This document shows, piece by piece, positions 42,236 to 54,500 of a DNA stretch of 64,000 nucleotides. The notes under the pieces are model-generated. The model did not search any database, was not told the DNA's origin, and saw nothing but the letters and a program-made list of their open reading frames with translations. Made by a program: the position numbers and the translations under genes. The stretch is from [Phialemoniopsis] sp. UDSM-2020. Its lineage: Eukaryota; Ascomycota; Sordariomycetes; Thyridiales; Thyridiaceae. The DNA lies in NCBI GenBank assembly GCA_018873225.1, contig JAEILZ010000007.1:3410001-3474000 (forward strand), in the 5' to 3' direction. Numbering within the stretch: the first letter of the stretch is position 1; the number at the start of each line of letters is the position of its first letter.

Positions 42236-43540
42236 TCAACTGGGAAGATCTTTCACGTTCACCACACTGACCCAGATATTCTCCTTATTCTCGCTAAACG
42301 CCGATATTAAGTTGTCCCCCACCTGCACGGCTGTAGGATAGCTGAACCCGAAAGCATGCGATTTGATGTTCCTCGAATCAGGAACAATATCTGTCGATGC
42401 GTTTGTGCGAAGCACTCCAACGGCGGTATATCTCTGGTCTCGCCCGCGCGATGTCGCCAGAGTCAGGGGCTGTCGTTGAAGCAGACTTGTGTACCTTGGG
42501 TTGGAAATGAGATACCGATCCCCGCCGCCGATCTTGCCGAGGAACTGCTTGGTTCCGGCGTCGGGTATGTTTGTCTGGTAGATCTTGTTGCCCTTCTGCG
42601 ATATCCTCTTGGGATACCAGCCGTTCCCGCGAGGGTCCTCGTTGTACTCGACCCACACCTTGTGCGTGATGGAGTCTTTCGAAGAAATATCACGCCAGAA
42701 TCGCTGCCAGTAGCCACCAGTTGAAGAGTCTGAGTCGCGGTGCCACAGTGAAAATGTGTTTTCTTGCATGCTGTGGAGGCCGTCCGCGGCGTAGAGAAGA
42801 TGGTTGTACAACCACGGAGACCATGCTGGGGTTTTATCGGGTTGGATGAGCACCCGGTTGATTTCGCAAGCCCTCTTGCACACCTTCATACCGTACTTTG
42901 TGCCGTAGATCGTTTGATCAAACAGCTCCAAGTCGGTGTACTCGTTCTTTTCAATCCAGCATGGGTCGCCGATCGGCTTGCCGTCAGCATCGATTTGCCG
43001 GGCGACTCTTCCTGCAGTCCGCCATGAGTTAGGGCACCACAGGCTTCCCGACTGGCCGATAGCATATAGCTCGCCGTCATCAAGGTGCACGAAAGTAAGG
43101 GCCTGCCATGCGCGCTGGGCAATGCCGCGGCTGCACCAGTACATATAATCTTGCATGTTGTCGGTCTGGTTGGGCAGAATCGCTGCGGGCAACAAGCTCT
43201 CGCTCCGGCTCCATGTCAACCCGCCGTCTTTGGAGGTCGTGATCCAGACATCCTGACCCATGCTGTCTTCGTCGACGGGTGCTGAGGAGAAGATGAGATA
43301 GACATTGTTACCGACGGCAAACAGCTCTGGATGGTGGGCGTAGGTACGCTTATTTTCTACGCCGTTGTACACCTGGATCTCCCTGACTGCGGGGATCTGC
43401 TCCCATCCAGCGTAGATGGGATCATCGTAGTCTAGCTCCGGTGATACAGCCCAGATACTCTCAGGTGGAGGCGGTTTGGCAAAGACCCCGAAAAAGGAGC
43501 TCAGACTCAGTCCCAAAAGTAACGGGTGTAGTTTCATCAT
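42236..43540 (-). CDS. secreted sialidase-like beta-propeller protein
   Basis: Intronless, 434 aa, with a signal peptide (about residues 1-21; two adjacent ATGs). One clear Asp box, SKDGGLTW, follows YLIFSSAPVDEDSMGQDVW, and several blade-like repeats follow. Motifs: YWCSRGIAQRAWQALTFVHLDDGELYAIGQSG and the Cys pair in KVCKRACEI. This pattern fits the sialidase/neuraminidase superfamily of propellers. Fungal proteins of this look include rhamnose-glucuronate lyases (PL42) as well as true sialidases; I cannot decide between them. It lies head-to-head with the pectate-lyase-like gene, which favours a role in plant polysaccharide breakdown. Confidence 0.7.
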   Translation of the reverse strand: MMKLHPLLLGLSLSSFFGVFAKPPPPESIWAVSPELDYDDPIYAGWEQIPAVREIQVYNGVENKRTYAHHPELFAVGNNVYLIFSSAPVDEDSMGQDVWITTSKDGGLTWSRSESLLPAAILPNQTDNMQDYMYWCSRGIAQRAWQALTFVHLDDGELYAIGQSGSLWCPNSWRTAGRVARQIDADGKPIGDPCWIEKNEYTDLELFDQTIYGTKYGMKVCKRACEINRVLIQPDKTPAWSPWLYNHLLYAADGLHSMQENTFSLWHRDSDSSTGGYWQRFWRDISSKDSITHKVWVEYNEDPRGNGWYPKRISQKGNKIYQTNIPDAGTKQFLGKIGGGDRYLISNPRYTSLLQRQPLTLATSRGRDQRYTAVGVLRTNASTDIVPDSRNIKSHAFGFSYPTAVQVGDNLISAFSENKENIWVSVVNVKDLPS

Positions 43541-44113
43541 GCCGCAGTCGAATGGTGGAAACAGAGGTTCTCTGGACCAAGTGCGGTTGCAGTGATGCTG
43601 GTAGATTCACCGAGGAGCAATCAGCATCGAAGACGTTCATTAACATTGGTGCCACATTCGACACCCGGTTTATTAAACTACAAGTCTATTCATCTTAAGC
43701 TCGTCACTAGCTTTGCCGAGCCTTCTGCCGGATAAATTCCGGGGTTGCGTACTCCAACTTCAACCCCAGATTTCGAGTTGGAGCCAGAGCCAAAACAGAC
43801 ACCTGCAGTAAGCCAAAAACAGAAGGTCTTAGTCGATCGAGGGTCAAAGAGCTGTCAAAAGCCTAGCTCAGCTGGCTCGTCACCACAATAGGACGAAGCC
43901 CCACACAAAGTAGCATGTCGGAGGGAATTTCGTTTCCACAAATCAGAGTACAAACCGTTATGACGGGTAATGTGCATGTTTTTGCAACACAACGGGGAAA
44001 GCCATGCAAGAGATGTCAAGCTATAAATGCGACGCGGCTTTACAAAATGCCAAGTCTGATAGTGACGTGAACAGCAGTTGCCGTTATGACCTATTTCGGT
44101 TGGTAGCTACATC
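43541..44113. promoter_or_regulatory. shared promoter of the sialidase-like and pectate-lyase-like genes
   Basis: 573 nt between divergent starts. TTTATTAAA at about 43670-43678 is a TATA candidate for the minus-strand gene (about 130 nt from its start). No catabolite-repressor or pectin-type motif was established. Confidence 0.4.
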
Positions 44114-46962
44114 ATGTTTATCCTCAAACTTGCGCTGCTGGGTAGCTGCCTGTCCGGTGCAGCTCTTGGGGCAGAATTGGCTCCGAGCCCTCCCGCATCA
44201 CTCACCAAAGTCAATCTCAATCCATCCAACATCAAATATCTGGTAGACCCCGACTACCAGGTATGGACTATTCCGAGCGGTGCGAGTTCTGCTCAAGGCA
44301 GCTTCAACGGGGTTGATGTAACTCTCACTGCTGGAGGTGGGTCGAGCCTGATTGGTAGCTACTACAAGTTTGCCTATGCAAGGTTTTGGTCTACCTTGGG
44401 CGAGCGAGTTGTTGGTGAAGGTATCACAACAGAAGCTCAGCTCGGGCTTCCACTTTCACTGACCCTGAAGGGGCTCTCGCCGGGAAATCATACTCTCCTG
44501 GCTTGGCACAACACTTGGGATAACTTGAAATCCGTGGCACCACTGGAAGTTTCGGTCGACGGGACGGTTGTCGCTACCGTGAGTTGTATCCCTCTTGCTG
44601 TCCATACGTGAATCAAGCTGAGCTTATACCTGGGTGACTAGAATGTCTCACAATCCATTCGCATCGACAACATCTGGAAAGCTGCGACATCGTACATTCA
44701 ATTGGACATTCAATCGGCTGATCAGGTTGTCAACATCACATACACGCCCGCGACTGGGAACACAAGCCGCGCCTATTTGAACGGGTTTGAGATTGACGCC
44801 CCTCGTATGGGTCAACTTGTTTCTTTCCCCTATCCCAGCCATAACGATGAGCACCTGAATCTCGAGGGAGCTACTAGCTTCACCGCATCGTGGACGCCGC
44901 CCTCCAGCGCTTGCTCGCCGAAATATAATGTTTATCTGGGAACGTCTAAAGATAAATTAGAAAGCGTCAGTCTCGGCCAAAATGACGCCAAAGCGGAGTT
45001 CAAAGGTGTGGTACTCAATTTTCACGACTTTCAAAAATGCAGTGAGCTTACCCATCTTGTTAGACCTCAACACTCTGGATACGTACTATTGGCGCGTGGA
45101 TGTAGTGGCCGGCAACAACCTTTATATCGGCAATGTCTTCAAGTTCCGGTTGGCACAATTGGCATTCGAGGGCGCTGAAGGATACGGGTCAGTTCCAGCG
45201 TGCTCAAAATCCCTCAATCGTCTAGGTCTGTGCTGACGGGGCTGCCAACGTTAGTCGCTTCGCTCGAGGTGGGCGCGGTGGCAAAGTAGTCCACGTAACA
45301 ACTCTGGAGGACAACCTGAAGCAGGGAAGTCTCCGACATGCTCTCACGGTAGAGAAGGGGCCTCGCACAGTTGTGTTTGATGTTGGTGGTGTCATCACCA
45401 CCCTGTCCCGGATGTCGGTTAACGACTCCTACATCACTGTTGCGGGCCAGACGGCGCCCGGAAAGGGTATCGCAATCCAGGGCTGGCCCATCGGGCTCAC
45501 TGGCGCGAGCGATGTCATCTTCCGGCATCTCCGTGTCCGCCCCGGCAAAATCTCTAACCAGACCATTGACGGCATGGGCATGCAGGGGTCTAATCACTGC
45601 ATATTTGACCGCAACTCGATGGGCTGGGCCATTGACGAATGCTTCTCGTCTCGATCCGCTTACAACATCACCTTCCAGCGCAACTTCATTTCGGAGCCGT
45701 TGAATGTTGCGGGTCATCAGAACTACCCTCCGGGCAAGGCCCACGGCTTCTCTGCCAGTATTGGCGGCGACATCGGCTCCTTCCACCACAATCTTCTGGC
45801 ACATGCCCAGGGCCGCTCATGGAGCATGGCTGGAAATGTCGACAATGCTGGCTTCTTTACTGGCCGCCTTGATATTCGCAACAATGTCGTGTACAACTTC
45901 GGTATGTCTCCCGGGATACTTGCATGTAAGTTCGCGCTAACATTCACCACAGTCTCGCGTGTCACAGATGGCGGCATGCACGAGGCAAACTTTGTCGGCA
46001 ATTACTACAAGCAAGGCCCCGCAAGTTACCTTGACTACACTTTCAAGGCTCAAGTAAGTTCCAAGTCCATTTGTCACAGATCAGTCTTATCTAATCATGC
46101 ACTGTGGTAGTACGAGGATGCCCTGCCTGGTACTCAGCAGTACTACTGTGAAGGCAACTCCCTTTACACCAAGGATGGTGAAGTTGTGGTCGCGCAAAAT
46201 TCGACGCAGACCCCCGGAGGTGACGATAACTATCCCGGGCATCCCATTGCCTGCTGGGCAGACGTGACCATTGATCCGCCTCCGAGTTATCAGAAGTTCT
46301 TCGATGTCCCGTAAGCATTTTTCTCCACTCTCTCAGCTTCTTCGTTGACTGGAGGTACTCATTTCATTACCAGGTTCTTTGAGTCTTTCACCGATACCCA
46401 GCTATCCACGGAGGCATACAAGCGAGTCCTCTCCGATCGCGGTGCACAACAGCCAGTCTTTGATGACCACGACAAGCGCATTGTCAATGAGACACTCACT
46501 GGAACGTACACTTATGTGGGCTCTGTGAGCGGAGAGCTGGGCATCATCGACACGGACCAGGACGTCGGTGGCCTAGAAGACTTTCCGACCGTAACTAGGG
46601 AGGCGTCCTGGGACGCCGACGGTGACGGCATTGCGGACTGGTGGGACGGCTCGACTGGAGGCACTGGTTACACGCCCCTTGACGGCTTTCTTAACTGGAT
46701 GGCCGAGCCGCACTCGTACGTCGAGCCCGGAGCCACGGCTGAGATTGACCTGGACAGCCTGGCGCGAGGTTTCGTGGCGCCAATTGTTTTCAGTGTCAGT
46801 GGCGCCGAACACGGCTCTATGAGCGTGGATGGTTCCAAGGCCACATATGTCGCAGGACAGTCAGGTATTGAGCGCATCAATGTTTCCTTCACAGATGCAG
46901 AAGGAAGCTCATGGTCAAGGCCATATGGCATTGCTGTCTTCACTGGCGCCTCGAAGGCTTAA
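44114..46962 (+). CDS. secreted pectate-lyase-like (PL1-superfamily) multidomain protein
   Basis: Seven exons: 44114-44578, 44642-45005, 45064-45187, 45255-45901, 45953-46053, 46111-46310 and 46374-46962, giving 829 aa. A signal peptide is seen at about 1-19. Residues 40-280 look like a carbohydrate-binding part followed by a fibronectin-III-like module (TASWTPPSSACSPKYNVYLG, then DLNTLDTYYWRVDVV). The beta-helix begins at FEGAEGYGRFARGGRGG, with GSLRHALTVEKGPRTVVFDVGG, VIFRHLRVRPG and WSMAGNVDNAGFFTGRLDIRNN. This is typical of pectate-lyase-like fungal enzymes. The C-terminal 120 residues resemble a Cadherin/Ig-like tail after a DADGDGIADWWDG calcium-binding type loop. It is extracellular. 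Confidence 0.85.
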
Positions 46963-47416
46963 TAGTAAGAGAAGAGAAAGGAATTGGGAAGCTGAGTGAA
47001 GCTGGATCGGATATGCCAGGTCTCAATAGAGAATAGTGCGCGCACTCGGCCCCCATCACTTCGTGAGATTGGCGATGTGGGAGGGCTGAGATGACAAACC
47101 TATCAGCATTGCAGTTTGCATGCAAGCTTCCAAGACCGTCCACTCAGTGTCCGTGGATGGGATTTGCGCCTGCAAATCTGATAGGCAAGAAAACAAAAGG
47201 GCGGCCACATACATGGCGCCCGATTTTGCTGCCGCCTTGTGCCACCGCTTGCTGTGCGTAGCCTTCTCAGAAAAGCCGTAGAAAAAGGGAGGGGATGGCA
47301 CCCCCGGCTCACGATTTCTTTTTTCTCACCTCATTCTTTGAGTCTCCATCGAGAGTGCATGCATCAAAGCCACTGTCATTGATGTTCGCATAACGAACAG
47401 CAAGCCAATAATTAGG
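46963..47416. other. intergenic region
   Basis: 454 nt of 3' flank and promoter; no element was recognised. Confidence 0.45.
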
Positions 47417-48067
47417 ATGGCGTACTACTCGACCTACACGAATCCACGTCGAACCGGATATCGCACGGGCGGGGACACATACCTTGACGACGACTACCCC
47501 ACCAGTCGTCGCCACCTCCCGACCTACCGATACGTGCGCGATCCGAATGTCCAGAATATGGAGCAGCTCGGCGACTTTGCCACGCGCCACGTCCTCCCGG
47601 CGCTGCAGCGCGAGTACCCCGACCGCCCCGTCCGGATCATCGTAAACCAGGGCACCCTGCACTTGCGCGATGACGATGCGGGATTGGCCGGCCACCGCAG
47701 CTACTACGTCCACCACCCGCACTCTCATACGCTGAATGGCAGCAACACAATGCTTTACAACGCCCAAGGAGCCACAGTGGTGGTCGGAGAGCCGGGGCCG
47801 ATCCGGGAAGTCCGGGAGCCAAGTGGGGTCAGATACACGGTCGAGCCGGAGCCGCTCGTCTACGAGCGGACCCTGCCATCAATGCCGAGATCGTGCGTGA
47901 GGTGCAGGGTCAAGAGGAACGCGGGTCTCGCTGCACCTTGTCTGGAATGCGAGATCGCAGCTGACCTCAAGGCCGAGAGGATGGCGCGGCGGGAACGCGA
48001 CCTCGGTCTCGACATGGAATATTTGCGGAGGGACGGCGAAGCCTCTCGCCGATGGGATCGATGGTAA
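47417..48067 (+). CDS. hypothetical protein with C-terminal CxxC pairs, 216 aa
   Basis: Intronless. The N terminus is Tyr/Arg-rich and probably disordered (YYSTYTNPRRTGYRTGG). The central part is ordered (LGDFATRHVLPALQREYPDRPVRIIVNQGTLHL). Near the C terminus SCVRCRVKR and PCLECEI form two cysteine pairs that could bind zinc, followed by a charged helix. The start ATG is close to the first in-frame possibility. I do not recognise a family. Such proteins are widespread as unknowns in Pezizomycotina (general impression, not checked). Confidence 0.6.
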   Translation: MAYYSTYTNPRRTGYRTGGDTYLDDDYPTSRRHLPTYRYVRDPNVQNMEQLGDFATRHVLPALQREYPDRPVRIIVNQGTLHLRDDDAGLAGHRSYYVHHPHSHTLNGSNTMLYNAQGATVVVGEPGPIREVREPSGVRYTVEPEPLVYERTLPSMPRSCVRCRVKRNAGLAAPCLECEIAADLKAERMARRERDLGLDMEYLRRDGEASRRWDRW

Positions 48068-48535
48068 CTAGAAGCCACTTGGAGGATTGATTGTTAGGAG
48101 TCTAGACTGTCATTATTTTACTCCTTAGCAGCGGGCATTCGGTACTTGGAGAGGATCCGTTCAAGACCTGTTGTGTTTTAGCTAGCCCCCTATCTTACGT
48201 TTTAGCGAACTCGAGCCTTCTTGGCCCCCCACATATCGCCGCTTGTTCGACCTCACCCGCCAATAGCCAGGCGTCTTGCTCCCTGTGAAGCGGCTCTCAA
48301 AGTCTTGGAAGCCTCAAAATGGTATTAACGGTGACTAATTTACATGCTTGGCCAGTGCTTGGGGCGGACTCGTGGCTTTATTAGAACCTGCCCCTGTGGT
48401 TGGCGCGCGTGTCTTTTCCTTGCTTGCAAATCCGGAATGTCCCAGCGATTGCTCCTTTCTGAACCTGATGGCAGTTTGCATCCCTGAAAGTCTATGCGCA
48501 GAAGAAAGCCGCCGTGCAGGGCGCCGTGTAAGCAG
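48068..48535. other. intergenic region
   Basis: 3' flank of the 216-aa gene and promoter of the TRP channel gene. No element was recognised. Confidence 0.45.
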
Positions 48536-50718
48536 ATGACCTTTTCGGCCAAGAGCTATGCCGAGGCCTGGACGGCCAGCGGCCGCTCGGCGGAGGAGGA
48601 CGAGGGCCTGGTCGCCGGCGGTAGCTCGGAGACGGAGGCGTGCTTGCCCGACGAAACGGATGAACTCGGCAGTGTACCTGGGGTTTCCTCGACGTACCCA
48701 GTCTATGTGACCATCCATCGGTAAGACAGTCCCTAGGATGATACATGCAATGACATACATCTGAGCATACGAATGGTTGTGCTTACCCACTCCTCACAGC
48801 ATCCAGCGCCTAATCCTTGCTGGCATTGGTCAGTCATACCAGACACTCTCTATCTAACATCTTGACCATCTAACTGATGTGCGTTTCCTGTAGATGAGCC
48901 ATACACAGTCGAGCAGTTGAAGCATCCGCGGCTCAACGCCCTCATCGTCCAGCCATTGGTGGACCGGTTGTACGATGCTGACGACATCACCACTGGTAAG
49001 CATGCTGCCCTGCCCAAGTCACTTGTCGCGGCGATATCTGACTCTGTTGTTGCGTAGTGTACTGCCTGTTGGCCAACAGGTTGCACTTCATGCGTGAGCA
49101 GTCGACCTCTGTGCACCAGGCCGTCACCAAAGCGCGAGCAACAGTGTGCGAGGTAGTCGCCACTCGCATCCTGAGACAGTTCCACGAGCTCAACCACGGC
49201 TCACAGGGCCTGTTACTCCTCTCCCGCATGCTCGTAGAGGGCTTCGACCCGTTCCAGGGTGCGCCCGCCGCGGTCGAGACGGGTGGTCGCCAGCGCGTCC
49301 AGTGGCCCGTTCAGGAGAGGGGCGGGCACGAACGCAAAGTGACCGCGCTCGAGCTGGCGATCTTGTCCGAGAGTAAGACCTTCATCAGCTCGGCTGGCTG
49401 CCAGAGGGTGGTCAACGCCGTGTACGAAGGGCGTGTTATCTACACCCCCTTGTCCTTTGTGGACATCCTGCCAGACCATTATAAACACCATCCCGTCTCC
49501 CTCTACGACCCGCGCAAGGCGCCCATCCTCAACCATCATCGTCTTATTGTGCCGCGGTCACGCAACCTGATCGAGTTCATCCACTTCCTCGTTCTGTTAG
49601 CGCTTTACCTGTTGACTATGGTGTATCGGAACAGCAGCAGCGAGGTATTTGAACTGCTCTTCTGTCTCTACACTGCTGGGTGGGTGTTGGACGAGATTGC
49701 TGCCGTGGTTGAACATGGATGGGAAGTACACTCTCAGAACCTGTGGTCATTCCTCGACATTACCTTTTCGTCTATCTACGGTGTCTACCTGCTGGCTCGT
49801 GTTTACGATATTATCGTCGGTCGCTTTCCAAATGGTCATGGCTTGCACATTCTCGCCCTGGCGGCCCCGATCCTTCTCACCCGAGTTGCCTTCAACATCA
49901 TGCCCAACAACATCGTCTTCATCTCGTTACATGCCATGATGAAAGACTTTATGCTGCTCACCTTCCTAGCCGCGTGGTGCTTCATGGGCTTCTTGCTTGC
50001 GCTGCAGTGGCTGATCGATGCCAACGACAACTTTAGCGAGACACCGACGTGGTTTACCATCGTCAAGTGGATGTTGTGGATCTGGTTTGGCCTGGACGGG
50101 ACGGGCATTGAGGAGTCTGTGCAATTTCACCTCATCTTCGGGCCAGCGCTGATGATCGGCTTCGCCTTCTTGGGCAACACGCTCTTCCTCACGATTCTCG
50201 TGGCCATGCTCACAAATACCTTCTCCAAGATCATTGCGGACGAGACGTCAGAGATCCGGTTCCGGCGGGCCGTGCTCACCTTTGAAGGAGTGAAGAGTGA
50301 CGCCATCTTCGCGTATCCGCCGCCCTTCAACATCTTTGCCCTCATCTTCCTTCTTCCGCTCAAGTTCTTCGTATCGGCCAAGACCTTCCACTCGGTCAAC
50401 GTCAGCCTCATCCGCGCGTTGAACCTGCCGACGCTGCTCCTGATCACCCTCTACGAGCGCCACCAGTTCTCCACCAGGACGCGACGAAAGGGGAAGAACT
50501 CCTTCCTGGGTTGGCAGTTCAACTACTTCTCGCCACATGCCGACATCGACGCAGTCTTCAAGGCAGCACCCCCGCCAGAGATCTGCGACGCGATCGAGGC
50601 GCTCGACAAGATCGGCGACGCCGTGTCCGAGAAGTCGGCTGGTCCGTCGCGTCGACGACCAATACCACAGCGGATCTGGTCTCCTAATTTGGCGATAGGC
50701 GGAGAGCATGAAGACTAG
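48536..50718 (+). CDS. YVC1: TRP-family vacuolar cation channel, YVC1-type
   Basis: Four exons: 48536-48720, 48800-48828 (29 nt), 48894-48995 and 49058-50718, giving 658 aa. The N-terminal region joins across the exons as VYVTIHRIQRLI, then DEPYTVEQLKHPRLNALI and VYCLLANRLHFMREQ, a block characteristic of yeast Yvc1 and its fungal relatives. Six membrane segments lie between about residues 275 and 510, with the pore region around WIWFGLDGTGIEES. The cytosolic C terminus carries an acidic end. Family role: Ca2+ release from the vacuole, mechanosensitive and osmotically activated. The gene is complete and lies directly left of the PKS, probably outside its cluster. Confidence 0.88.
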
Positions 50719-51592
50719 GGAGCAAGGGTTAGGCAACTGCCGCGTCGTGACGTGGTTCCGGAGTGCCCTTCTCACATGCAACCGAGATGTTTCCGAGATG
50801 TCGCGTCATGTTTCCCTCTGCGGGATGCGCTTCACATCCTGTACGCGTTCACGGGTCGGTGTACGAAGTTGAGCACGAGCCCGATGCATGGTCTTTGATC
50901 GATTCATCTTTGATAATCACATGTAGAATATTGCTCGGTAGTAAGGTTGATCTGCCTGCGGCGTTTGCTTACCCCATCTGAGGCGCTAATACGCCGTGTT
51001 GGAAAGGGGGGTCCCTGTAATATGCACGGTTGAGTAAAGGTGTCAGCATTTATGGGGAAAGCCGAACATCTAGGGTCCCACCCGTTGCGGCTTCATCATT
51101 CCCAATTAGGATAAAAACCATGAGATAAACGTTTGGCCAAACGGTGAAACATCTCAATGTGAACACTAAGCAGCTGAGCGTCCACTAATGCCCCGGCATG
51201 TACTATTTTTGCCTCGCTGTCCTCGACTAAAGCAGGCCCGATATGCTGGGTAGCGTACGTCGGGCATGTAGCATGGGTGATCCTACTGCAACTTGACCGT
51301 TAGAATGAGACGAGAGAGATGGCACAGAATACGTAAGCGCACATACGGTGACCTTTGGACGACCACGACGATCATTGAAGAACCGTTACAGATATGCTTG
51401 ATCAAATGGAGCCGGTACTTTTAGGTATTTGATATATAAAGGTCTTGCTTTAGAGCTTGTTCTACATCATGAGAGCTCTCAAAGTCAACAAATCTTGCTA
51501 CCAAGGGGTGACCTAGATATTAGGGGCATCATTTGACATTGATCCATCTTCCATCTTTCAATAGTTGTACGCTCGCACTCATACGCTACGTC
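50719..51592. promoter_or_regulatory. PKS upstream region
   Basis: 874 nt between the channel gene and the PKS start. It contains a TATA-like GATATATAAA at 51431-51440, about 155 nt from the ATG, and a perfect 14-bp palindrome at 51130-51143. No gene was seen. Confidence 0.6.
51130..51143. promoter_or_regulatory. perfect 14-bp palindrome upstream of the PKS
   Basis: CGTTTGGCCAAACG is its own reverse complement. It lies 450 nt before the PKS start codon and is a candidate site for a dimeric regulator (inference). Confidence 0.5.
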
Positions 51593-54500
51593 ATGGGCGA
51601 ATGTGCCGCCATCGTTGGCATGGCTTGCCGAGTCCCGGGTGCCAAGAACACAGATGAGCTATGGCAAAATATTCTGGCACAAAAAGACCTCCGGCAACGG
51701 ATTCCAAAGGAGCGGTTCAATATCGATGCGTTTTATCACCCTGTCGGAACCAATAAGGGCACGGTAGGATGCAAGACTGGTCCCCAGAAACCATGGGCGC
51801 AGACGCTAATCATGGCCATAGACTAACACCAAACATGGCTATTTCATTGACCAGCCACTTGGTGACTTTGATGCTGAGTTCTTTGGGATCTCGGGAAAGG
51901 AAGCAGAAGCCATGGATCCCCAACAGCGCATGATGCTCGAGGTTACGTATGAAGCCCTCGAGAACGCCGGCATAGCCATGCAGGACATCAGAGGCTCCCG
52001 AGCATCCGTCTTCTGCGGCATGTACACCACGTCAAACGACTATCTCAACTTGACTGGGAAGGACTTGGAGCAGTATCCCAGGTATATGATCACCGGTGCG
52101 GGAAACTCCATGCTCAGCAACCGCATATCGTATTTCTTCAACTTGCATGGTCCTAGCATGACTGTTGACACGGCCTGTTCGTCATCGCTCGTCGCACTGC
52201 ACCTGGGCGTCCAGTCATTGCTCAATGAAGAGGCAGATATGTCCATAATTGTCGGATCCGCACTGCACCTCGCGCCCAATACTTTCCAGGTCATGGCGGA
52301 TATGGGGTTCCTCAGTGCCGATGGCCGCTGCCGTACCTTTGACGCAGATGGTTCTGGCTATGCTCGCGGTGACGGCATATGCGCTGTGGTTCTGAAGAAA
52401 CAGAAAGACGCAATTGTTTCTGGAGACCGAATCCGAGCTATCATCCGAGGTTCTGGCATCAACCACGACGGCAAGACGGACGGCATCACCTTGCCCTCTG
52501 CCGAGGCGCAAGCGGCCCTCATCCGGTCGACATACGAGAAAGCTGGGATCGGTCCGGACCACACCCAGTATCTAGAGGTCAGTCTCTTCAGTGTGATTTG
52601 AGCGGGATCATGACGACTCATCAGTTTCATAGGCACACGGCACCGGCACCAAGGCGGGAGACCCGCTCGAAGCAAGAGGGGCAGCAACTGTCTTTGCTAC
52701 GCCGACACGAAGAAGCCCTTTACTGATCGGGAGTATCAAGAGCAACATTGGACATCTGGAAGGTGATTTGAATTGTTGTCGCGTTATACGTCACATCATG
52801 GCTGACTGGTGTGATACACCGTAGGTGCTGCGGGGCTCGCCGGTGTTATCAAGGCATGTCTTGCTCTTGAGAACGCCGTCATCCCTCCCAATATGCACTT
52901 CAAGACGCCCAACCCGGACATTCATTTCGACGAATGGATGTTAAAGGTACCAACGGTGCCTCTGGACTGGAAGACCCAGGACGGCATACCTCGGAGAGCC
53001 AGCGTGAACTCGTTTGGCTATGGTGGCACTAACGCTCATATAATACTGGAGCAATACCGCCCTCCATCGTCTCCTGAACTCATGAATGGCGCCTGTGTGT
53101 TGCCAGATCGACCCTATCTCATACCCGTCACCTCGCATTCTGAAGAGGCTGGCCGAAAAGCCTTGGGTCAATTGGAAGTCTATGTCACTGATCACGAGAC
53201 AGTAAAGCCCGAAGATTTGGCTTTCACCCTTTCCACACGTCGATCCCTTCACTCACACCGCAACTTCGTGATAGGTTCCTCATTGGAGCAAATCGCTGCT
53301 GAACTGAGGTCGCCTCGCCCGACCGCTGCTTGGACCTTGGCGAGACAACAAGCTCCTCTCAGGATCGGCTTCGTCTTTACAGGCCAAGGAGCACAGACTT
53401 TCGACATGGGCAGGGAGCTACTCGAAAAGTCCCTGCTCTTCCGCCAAACCGTTCAGCGATGCGACGACGTTCTACAGAACCTCCCCGATGGTCCCAAGTG
53501 GCGCATCCTGGATACACTCCTTCTGCCGGAAGACGCCTCGCCGTTAGCGCAGTCTACCTACTCTCAGCCAGTCTGCACGGCTCTCCAGATTGCTCTTGTA
53601 GACTTGTTGAGGCAGTGGGGCATTGCGCCGACGGCAGTCTGCGGACACTCTTCCGGGGAAATTGCTGCTGCGTACGCAGCCGGTATCCTATCCTTCGAGG
53701 CTGCGATCGTCACCGCCTACTACAGGGGCTTGTTTATGGGCGTAGGCGCATCCCAAGGCACGGCTGGTGCTATGATGGCCGTCGGCATGTCCGAGCGAGA
53801 AACAAAGAAGGAGCTCCAGCATTTCATCGGGCGACTCTGTGTCGCGGCCGTAAACAGTCAATCCAGTGTGACTGTCTCTGGTGACGAAGATGCTATCTCA
53901 GAGCTATGCGATACGCTGACCGGCAGAGGTGTCTTTGCCAGGAAGCTCAAGGTACAGCAGGCATTCCATTCACACCACATGCTACCCCTGGCCCCTGGCT
54001 ACCGCAAGGCATTGCAAGCGTCGCCTTATTTCGACACAACAGAGGCTGGCTCTTGCCGCATGTTCTCAAGCGTGACCGCACGATTGGCGGCACCGAAGCA
54101 GTTGGGAGCGGCGTACTGGGCAGAGAACATGGTTCGACCCGTGCGCTTCTCGGACGCGCTGATCGGCACGCTCCTGGACGAGAATGAGCAGCAGAACATC
54201 GATGTCCTCCTCGAAGTCGGTCCGCACCCGGCACTGAAAGGCCCTTGCCGCGAGGTGATGACGTCGGTGAAGCAAAATTTGCCATACTTCTCTACACTTC
54301 AGCGAAGTCAAGCAGCGTTTGACAGCCTCCTAGAGACGGCAGGTCAGCTCTTCGCCATCGGCTACCCCGTCAAACTGGACTCAGTCAATCAGAATCAGGA
54401 GCTAGTTGACGGCGTTGTCCAACACAAGTCCCATGCCAAGAGACTACGCGATCTGCCAACCTACGCCTGGAACCGCAAGCACTACTGGGCCGATACTCGT

